Source: Ricinus communis (Eukaryota > Streptophyta > Magnoliopsida > Malpighiales > Euphorbiaceae). Taken from it: 64,000 nucleotides of DNA. Shown here one piece after another: positions 57,680 through 64,000 of the stretch. The stretch is taken from positions 5,630,001 to 5,694,000 of the forward strand of contig NC_063259.1 in NCBI RefSeq assembly GCF_019578655.1, in the 5' to 3' direction. Within the stretch, counting starts at the first letter, position 1. Each line of letters starts with the position of its first letter. Under the pieces are notes generated by a model. The model was not told where the DNA came from and searched no databases. It was given only the letters and a program-made list of their open reading frames with translations. The position numbers and the translations under genes were made by a program.

Positions 57680-58650
57680 TGTATAAGTGGTGTATTTATG
57701 AGTATCAGAAAACAGCCTCGTAAAAGGGGTGTAGTTGTGAGTGTGAGAAGACAACCCCGTGAAAAAGGTATAGTTATAATATGAGAAAACAACCCGTAAA
57801 AAGGGTAAATATTTATGAATATGAGAAAACAACCCTATAAGAGGGGTAGATTTATGAGTAGAAGAAAATAATAGTGTAAAAGGGGTATATTTATGAATTT
57901 GAGAAAACAACCCTGTAAGTGGGGTATATTTATGAGTATGAGAAAATAACCCCAAAAAGTTATACATTTTTAATATGAGAAAACAACCCCATAAGAGGTT
58001 TATATTTGTAAATAGTAAAAGACAACCTTGTAACGGGGTTATATTTATTTATGAATATGAGAAAACAACCTCGTAAAATGGGTATATTTATGAGTATGAG
58101 AAAATAATCCCGTAAGAGGGGTACATTTGTGAGTATGAGTAAACAACCTTGTATAAGTAGTGTATTTGTGAGTATCGGAAAACAACCTCGTGAAAAGGGT
58201 GTAGTTGTGAGTGTGAGAAGACAACCTCGTGAAAAGGGTATAGTTATAATATGAGAAAACAACCTCGTAAAAAGGATATATTTATGAATATGAGAAAACA
58301 ACCCCATAAGAGGGCTATATTTGTGAATATGAGAAAACACCATCGTAAAAAGGGTAATATTTATGAATATGAGAAAACAACCCCATAAGAGGAGTAGATT
58401 TATGAGTATCAGAAATAATAGTGTAAAAGGGGTATATTTATGAATTTAAGAAAATAACCCTGTAAGTGTGGTATATTTATAAGTATGAGAAAATAACCCC
58501 GAAAAGTTGTACATTTTTAATATTAGAAAACAACCCCGTAAGAGGTTTGTATTTGTAAATAGTAAAAGACAACCTTGTAAGGGGGTTATATTTATGAATA
58601 TGAGAAAACCTCGTAAAATGGGTATATTTATTGGTATGAGAAAATAACCC
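57680..58650. repeat. Local higher-order duplication, 0.47-0.55-kb shift
   Basis: The series GTGTAGTTGTGAGTGTGAG (57729), ATAATAGTGTAAAAGGGG (about 57868) and GTAAATAGTAAAAGACAACC (58007) recurs at 58199, about 58410 and 58552. The shift grows from 470 to 545 bp, so monomers were added or lost after duplication. Confidence 0.75.
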
Positions 58651-59092
58651 CGTAAAAGGGATATATTTTTTAATATGAGAAAAAAAGCCAATGAGAGAGG
58701 TATATTTGTAAATATCAGAAAACAACCCCGTATAATTGGTTTATTTATGAGTATGAGAAAATAACTCCTGTAAAAAGGGTATATTTATGAATATAGTAAA
58801 CAACCCAGTAATAGGGGTATATTTCTGAATATGAGAAAACAAAACCGTAAAAAGGGTATTTTTATGATTATGAGAAAGCAACCCCATAAGAGGGGTATAC
58901 TTGTGAGTATGAGAAAGTAACAACGTAAAAAGGGGTACATATTTTAATATGATAAAAAATACTCTCTAAGAGGGGTATCTTTTTAAATATTAGAAAACAA
59001 CCCCGTAACAGTGGTATTTTTGTGAGTGTGAGAAAACCACCTCGTCAATTTATGAGTATGAGAAAATAACCTCGTAAGAGGGGTATATTTGT

Positions 59093-59097
59093 GAGTA
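59093..59097. repeat. Target site duplication GAGTA (left copy)
   Basis: GAGTA, part of a monomer middle (TGAGTATGAG), sits immediately before TGTAACGACTC. The matching copy is at 59943-59947, where the array resumes. Confidence 0.75.
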
Positions 59098-59192
59098 TGT
59101 AACGACTCAGAACCATATCACATGAGATATTGTTCGCTTTGGCCCCCGCTAGCCTCACAGTTTTGTCCCCTTGGCAGATTCGAGGACTTTCT

Positions 59193-59248
59193 AGGTGGTC
59201 ACCCATCCTGGAATTCCCGAACCAAGCATGATTAACTTTGGAGTTCCT
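59193..59248 (-). ncRNA. 5S rRNA-derived segment in the left (3') LTR
   Basis: On the minus strand it resembles the second half of plant 5S rRNA: AACTCC, then AGTTAA, GCTTGG and finally GGATGGGTGACCACCT. The internal control region is only partly kept and there are many changes, so it is a relic and not a functional 5S gene. Confidence 0.7.
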
Positions 59249-59547
59249 ACAACTCCACAGTCAAATAACCAAAAGGCAGCTTGTGTGATTAGTTCCAACT
59301 TTACATATATCTTATCAACCATTGTCCGCCCGATTTCGATGTGCAATTTGATTCATTCATGTATCCTTGTACCTTAGAGTGCTACCATCTAGAAGCCTGT
59401 CAGAAGCCGCTCCTTGTTTAAGCATCCTATCCTTGCCTATGCATCCACTACTCGCCCTTATCAGACTGCTCTCTCGGTTATGCTGTCACATGCCCACCAG
59501 CTTCCCCCTGGTTCATCCTCGAACCACATATCTACTAGAGGGGTCCT

Positions 59548-59559
59548 GCTCTAGTACCA
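59548..59559 (-). other. Primer binding site of the TRIM
   Basis: The minus strand reads TGGTACTAGAGC, matching TGGTATCAGAGC except for a TC-to-CT difference in the middle. It lies 2 nt from the right LTR copy, as a PBS should. Confidence 0.7.
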
Positions 59560-59654
59560 TTTATAACAACTCGGAACCAGCTCACACGAGATATTGTTCG
59601 CTTTGGCCCCTACTAGAGTCACAATTTTATCCTCTTAGCGGATTGGAGAACATC

Positions 59655-59713
59655 CCAGGTGGTCACCCATCCTAGGATTTCCCTGAACCAAGCATGTTTA
59701 ACTCTAGAGTTCC
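59655..59713 (-). ncRNA. 5S rRNA-derived segment in the right (5') LTR
   Basis: The minus strand shows GGAACTC, AGTTAAACATGCTTGG and CTAGGATGGGTGACCACCTG, in the same order as the 3' half of plant 5S rRNA. It is better preserved than the left copy. In Cassandra elements this region is thought to offer an RNA polymerase III promoter; activity here is not known. Confidence 0.78.
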
Positions 59714-59942
59714 AACAACTCCACATCTAAATAGCTAAAAGGCGCCCATGTGATTAGTTCCAACTCTTTACATATATCTTATCAGCCATTCTCCACCCTA
59801 TTTCAATATGCAATTTGATTCATTCATGTACCCCTGTATCTTAGAGTGTTGCCATCCTAGAAGCCGCCTTGTAACCGCGGCATCCCACTTCGTCTCCTGG
59901 GCCCATTTCGCCCTCATTGAACGCTTCTGTAAGGCTGTGATA

Positions 59943-62900
59943 GAGTATGACAACACAACCTGGTAAGAGGGGTATATTTATGAGTATAAGAAAACCACAT
60001 AATAGTGGTCAATTTGTGAGTATGAGAAAACAACCTCGTCAAAGTGTTATATTTATGAGTATGGAAAATAACCACGTACGAGGGGTATATTTGTGAGTAT
60101 GAGAAAGCAACACCGTAAAAGGGATATATTTATGAATTTGAGAAAACAACCTCATAAGAGGGGTATATTTATGAGTATAAGAAAACAACTAAGTAAATGG
60201 GGTACATTTTTTAATGTGAGAAAAAAAAATCCCATCAGATGGGTATCTTTGTAAATATTAGAAATAAAACCACGTAAAAGGGTTATATTTTTTTAATATG
60301 AGAAAGTAAGCCTATAAGAGAGGTACATCTATAAATATTAGAAATCAATCCTATAATAGGGGTATATCTGTGAGTATGAGAAAACAACTTCGTAAAATGG
60401 GTATATTTATTAATAAGAGAAACCAAGCCCGTAAGAGAGGTATATTTATAAATATTAGAAAACAACCCCGTATAAGTGGTGTATTTATGAGTATAAGAAA
60501 ACAACTCCATAAAAAGGGTATATTTATGAATATGAGAAAACAACTCCGAATGTGGGGTATGTATGTGAGTATGAGAAAGTAACCTCGTAAAAGGGGTATA
60601 GTTATGAATTTGAGGAAATAACCCCATAAGAGGGGTATATTTGTGAGTATGAGAAAAGATCCCATAAGAGGGGCATGTTTGTGAGTTTGAGAATGCAACC
60701 ATGGAAAAGGGGGTATATATATGAATATGAGAAAGTAACCACGTAAAAGGGGTATATTTGTTAATATAAGAAATCAACCTTGAAAGTGGAGTACATTTGT
60801 GAGTATTAGAAAACAAGCTCGTAAAAGGGATAAATTTATGAATATGAGAAAAAATCCTGTAAGAGGGGTATATTTATAAATATTAGAAAAAAAACCTATA
60901 ATAACGGTATATTTGTAAATATGAGAAACAAATTCGGAAAAGGGGTATATTTTTTAGTATGAGAAAACAAATCTATTAGAGGGGTATGTTTGTGAGTATG
61001 AGAAAACGACCCCGTACAAGGGGTATATCTTTTAATATTAGAAAATGACCTTGGAAGATATGTATATTTATGAGTGAGAAAACAACCTCGTAAACAGAGT
61101 ATATTTAGGAATATGAGAAAACAACACCATGATAGAGGTATATTTGTGAGAATGAAAAAATAACCCTGTAAAAGGAGAATATTTATTAATATGAGAAGAT
61201 AACTTTATTTCTAAATATTAGAAAACAGCCCCGAAAGAGGGATATATATATATATATATGGGTATGAGAAAGCAACCTAGTAAAAAGGGTATATTTATGA
61301 ATATAAGACAAAAACCTCATACAAATGGCATATTTATGAGTATGAGAAAGCAACCCCGTAAAACAGGTATATTTTTTAGTATGAGAAAACAACACCGTAA
61401 CAGAGATATATTTGTAAATATTAGAAAACAATCCCATAAGAGGGGTATATTTTTGAGTAAAAGAAAGTAACCCCATAAAAAAGGTATATATATGAATATG
61501 AGAAAACAACACCATACGAGGTGTATATGTGTGAGTATAAGAAAGCAACCGTGTAAAGAGAGTATATTTATGAATATGAGAAAGTAACTCCGTAACAAGG
61601 GTATATTTATGAGTATGAGAAAACAACCTTGTAAAAGGCGTATACTTTTTTAATAGGAGAAACCAACCCTGTAAAATAAGGTATATATGAGCGTGAGAAA
61701 ACAACCCCATACGAGGGGTATATTTGTGGGTTTAAGAAAGCAACCCCGAGAAGGCGATATATTTGTGAATATGAGTTTGGGAAAAGAACCTCGTAAAAGG
61801 GGTATATTTGTTAATACGAAATAACAACCTCGTAAGAGGGGTATATTTGTAAATATTAGAAAACAACCACGTAAGAGGGATATATTTGTGTATATGAGAA
61901 CATAACCATGTAAAAAGGGTATATATATGAATAATAGAAAACAACACCGTACAAGGGGTATATTTATGAATATGAAAAATGACTCCAAAAGAGGGGTATA
62001 TTTGTGAGTGTTAGAAAACAACCCCGTAAAAAGGGTATATTTAGGAATATGAGAAAGCAACGCTGTAAGAGGGGTATATTTGTAAGTATGAGGAAATAAC
62101 CTTGTAAAAGGGAACTCTTTATTAATATAAAAAAACAACTACATAAGAGGGATATATTTGTAAATATTAAAAAATAACCCCGTAAGAAGGGTAGATTTAT
62201 GAGTATGAGAAAACAACCCTGTACGAGGGTCATAATTGTAAGTATGAGAAAGCAACCTTATAAAACCAATGTATTTATGAATATGAGAATACAACCCTGT
62301 AAGAGGGATATATATATATATAAATATTAGAAAACAACCACATAAGAGGTGTATATTTGTGAGTATGAAAAAACAACCCCACAACAAGGGTATATTTGGC
62401 AGTATAATAAAATAACCCCGTAAATGAGGTACATTTGCGAGTATGAGAAATAACCAGTAAAAGGAGTATATTTATGAATGTGAGAAATCAACCCCGTAAG
62501 AGGGCTATATGTTTAGTATGAGAAAATAAACCAGTTAAAGGGTTATATTTTTAATATGTGAAAATGACCCCATAAAAGCAGTATATTTGTGAGCATGAGA
62601 AAACAACCTCGTAAAATTTGTATATTTATGAGTATGAGAAAACAACCTCGTGAAAAGGTTATATTTTAAATATAAGAAAAGAACCCCGTAAGAGAGGGAT
62701 ATTTGTATATGTGAGAAAACAGACCTGTAAAAAGGTTATATTTATGAATATGAGAAAGCAACCCTGTAAAAGGGGTATATTTGTGAGTATGAGAAAACAA
62801 CCCCATAAAATGAGACTATGTATTAATATGATAAAACAACTCCGTAAAAGGAGTATATTTATAAATATTAGAAAACAAACCCTTAAGAGGAGTAAATTGT

Positions 62901-64000
62901 GAGTATGAGAAAACAAACCCGTAAGAGGAGTGTAGTTTATTCATGAATATGAGAAAACAACCCCGTACGAGGGGTATATTTGTGAGTATGAGAAAATAAC
63001 CTTATAAAAGTGGTATATTTATGAGTATGAGAAAATAATTCTATAAGAGGGGTATATCTGTGAGTATGACAAAACAACCACATAAAAGTTTATATTTTTT
63101 ACTATGATAAAACAACACCGTAAGAGTGGTATATTGGTCAATACTAGAATATAATCCCGTAGGACGGGTATATTTGTGATTATGAGAAGATAACCCTGGA
63201 ATTTATATATGAATATGAGAAAACAACACTGTATAAGGGGTATATTTGTGAGTATAAGAGTAGATCAGGTATATTTATGAATATGAAGAAAGAACCCCGT
63301 AGGTGGGGTATATTTGTAAATATTAGAAAATACCCCGTAAAAGGGGTATATTTGTGAGTATGAGAAAACAACCCCATAAAATGATATATTTATTAGTATG
63401 AGAAAATAACTCCGTAAGAGGGATAAATTTGTAAATATTAGAAAACAACCCTATAAGAAGGGTATATCTGTGAGTGAAAAAACAACACTGTAAAAGGATT
63501 ATATTTTTTAATATGAGAGAACAACACCGTAAGAGGATTATATTTATAAATATTTGAAAAATAACTTTGGAAGAGGGGTATATTTTTTAGTATGAGAAGA
63601 GAACCCCATAAAATGACTATGTTTTTTAATGTGAGAAAACAACCGTGTAGGAGTTGTACATTTATAAATATTAGAGAACAACTCCGAAACAAGGGTATAT
63701 TTGTGAGTATGAGAAAACAACCTTGTAAAAGGGGTATTTTTATATAAGAGCACAACAGAGTAAGAGATGTATATTTTTAAATATTAGAAAATAAACCCGT
63801 AAGAGGGGGCATATTTGTGAGTATGAGAAAATAACTCTGTAAAAGGATATATTTATGAATATAAGAAAATAACCCTGTATGAGTGGTATGTTTATGAATA
63901 TGAGAAAGCAACCCCACAATAGATGTGTATTTGTGAATATGAGATAGCAACTCCATAAGAAGGGTATATTTGTAAATATTAGAAAATAACCCCATAAGAG
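59943..64000. repeat. 39-bp tandem repeat array, segment 3 (continues past the window)
   Basis: The array resumes within the GAGTATG of a monomer and runs to the last base. The last ~500 bp (AACAACCGTGTAGGAG near 63640, a GGGGTATTTTTATATAAGAG monomer near 63740) resemble the block at 38700-38950, so higher-order repeats continue. An (AT) run lies at about 61245-61260. Confidence 0.96.

Larger units (their letters stand above)
52058..59097. repeat. 39-bp tandem repeat array, segment 2
   Basis: Same monomer family as segment 1. Around 52460-52930 the monomer order matches 32700-33060 and 46270-46690 (AAAAAACCCGTAGAAG, then TTTGTTAAATTT, then CCCGGTACGAGGGTT, then GTATACTAATGAATATGAG). Long open frames such as 55612-56451 (minus, 279 residues) are repeat read-through, not genes. 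Confidence 0.96.
59098..59942 (-). mobile_element. Cassandra-like TRIM retrotransposon with 5S rRNA-derived LTRs
   Basis: 845 bp of non-array sequence flanked by GAGTA. Two homologous copies (59098-about 59397 and 59562-59942) share starts like TGTAACGACTCAGAACC and TATAACAACTCGGAACC. Each holds a 5S rRNA-like stretch on the minus strand. On the minus strand, TGGTACTAGAGC follows directly after the right copy, a near match to the iMet-tRNA primer site, so the right copy is the 5' LTR. No protein is encoded, as in terminal-repeat retrotransposons in miniature. The left LTR lacks the part matching 59870-59942, so it is truncated or diverged. Frames at 59195-59377 and 59367-59675 are not genes. 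Confidence 0.8.

Noticed and set aside
59195..59675. Plus-strand proteins of 60 and 102 residues
   Set aside because: They cover the 5S-derived terminal repeat and the primer site of the TRIM and have no coding features.
59193..59713. Functional 5S rRNA genes
   Set aside because: Only the 3' half is recognisable, with many changes and no intact 120-nt gene; they lie within retrotransposon terminal repeats.
30123..64000. Dozens of 60-280-residue open frames resembling repetitive membrane-like or basic proteins
   Set aside because: They follow from a 39-bp (13-codon) period that lacks stops, occur on both strands over the same bases, and end wherever an indel shifts frame. No start-site or codon-position signal was seen.
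30123..64000. CRISPR array
   Set aside because: The ~39-bp repeats are contiguous with no unique spacers, and the sequence is plant nuclear DNA.

Overview
This is nuclear DNA from a flowering plant, most likely a eudicot. It is a gene-poor, AT-rich, heterochromatin-like tract made almost entirely of repeats. No intact host protein-coding gene, tRNA gene or functional rRNA gene can be supported. The plant assignment rests on several plant Ty3/gypsy chromoviruses, initiator-Met-tRNA primer sites, a 5S-derived Cassandra-like miniature retrotransposon, and a plastid DNA insertion carrying the end of rps4. The species cannot be told from sequence alone.

Left part (1-30,122): retrotransposons sit in a ~0.93-kb satellite-like repeat. 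Positions 1-2902 are LTR-like sequence of a minus-strand Tekay/Del-type element. The ~0.93-kb unit (module A, then module B) runs forward at about 2,903-4,692, 7,884-8,647 and 25,743-26,711, then inverts and runs backward to 30,122. Two minus-strand CRM-like chromoviruses interrupt it: a truncated one (4,693-7,883) and a larger two-LTR one (8,648-25,599). The second was split inside its integrase gene by a full-length plus-strand Tekay/Del-like element (9,982-19,782) with 2.3 and 2.65 kb LTRs, a perfect 5-bp target duplication (ATAAA), a PBS and a PPT. A separate solo LTR lies at 28,583-29,469. All gag-pol genes are broken by stops, frameshifts or loss of catalytic motifs.

Right part (30,123-64,000, running off the window): one huge array of a diverged 39-bp tandem repeat, about 830-840 monomers. 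Because 39 is divisible by 3, the array reads open as 13-residue peptide repeats on both strands. The many apparent ORFs are a by-product of that period, not genes. Each monomer carries a short inverted repeat (ACCCC - 6 nt - GGGGT), and many variant monomers change on both arms together. Monomers are grouped into several kinds of higher-order repeat (390 bp, ~0.8 kb, ~1.5-2.3 kb, ~4.4 kb).

Two foreign inserts punctuate the array: a ~370-bp plastid fragment with the 3' end of rps4 (51,689-52,057), and a Cassandra-like 5S-bearing TRIM (59,098-59,942) with a GAGTA target duplication. A long tandem array with higher-order structure beside CRM-type chromoviruses makes a centromeric or pericentromeric location a reasonable but unproven hypothesis.
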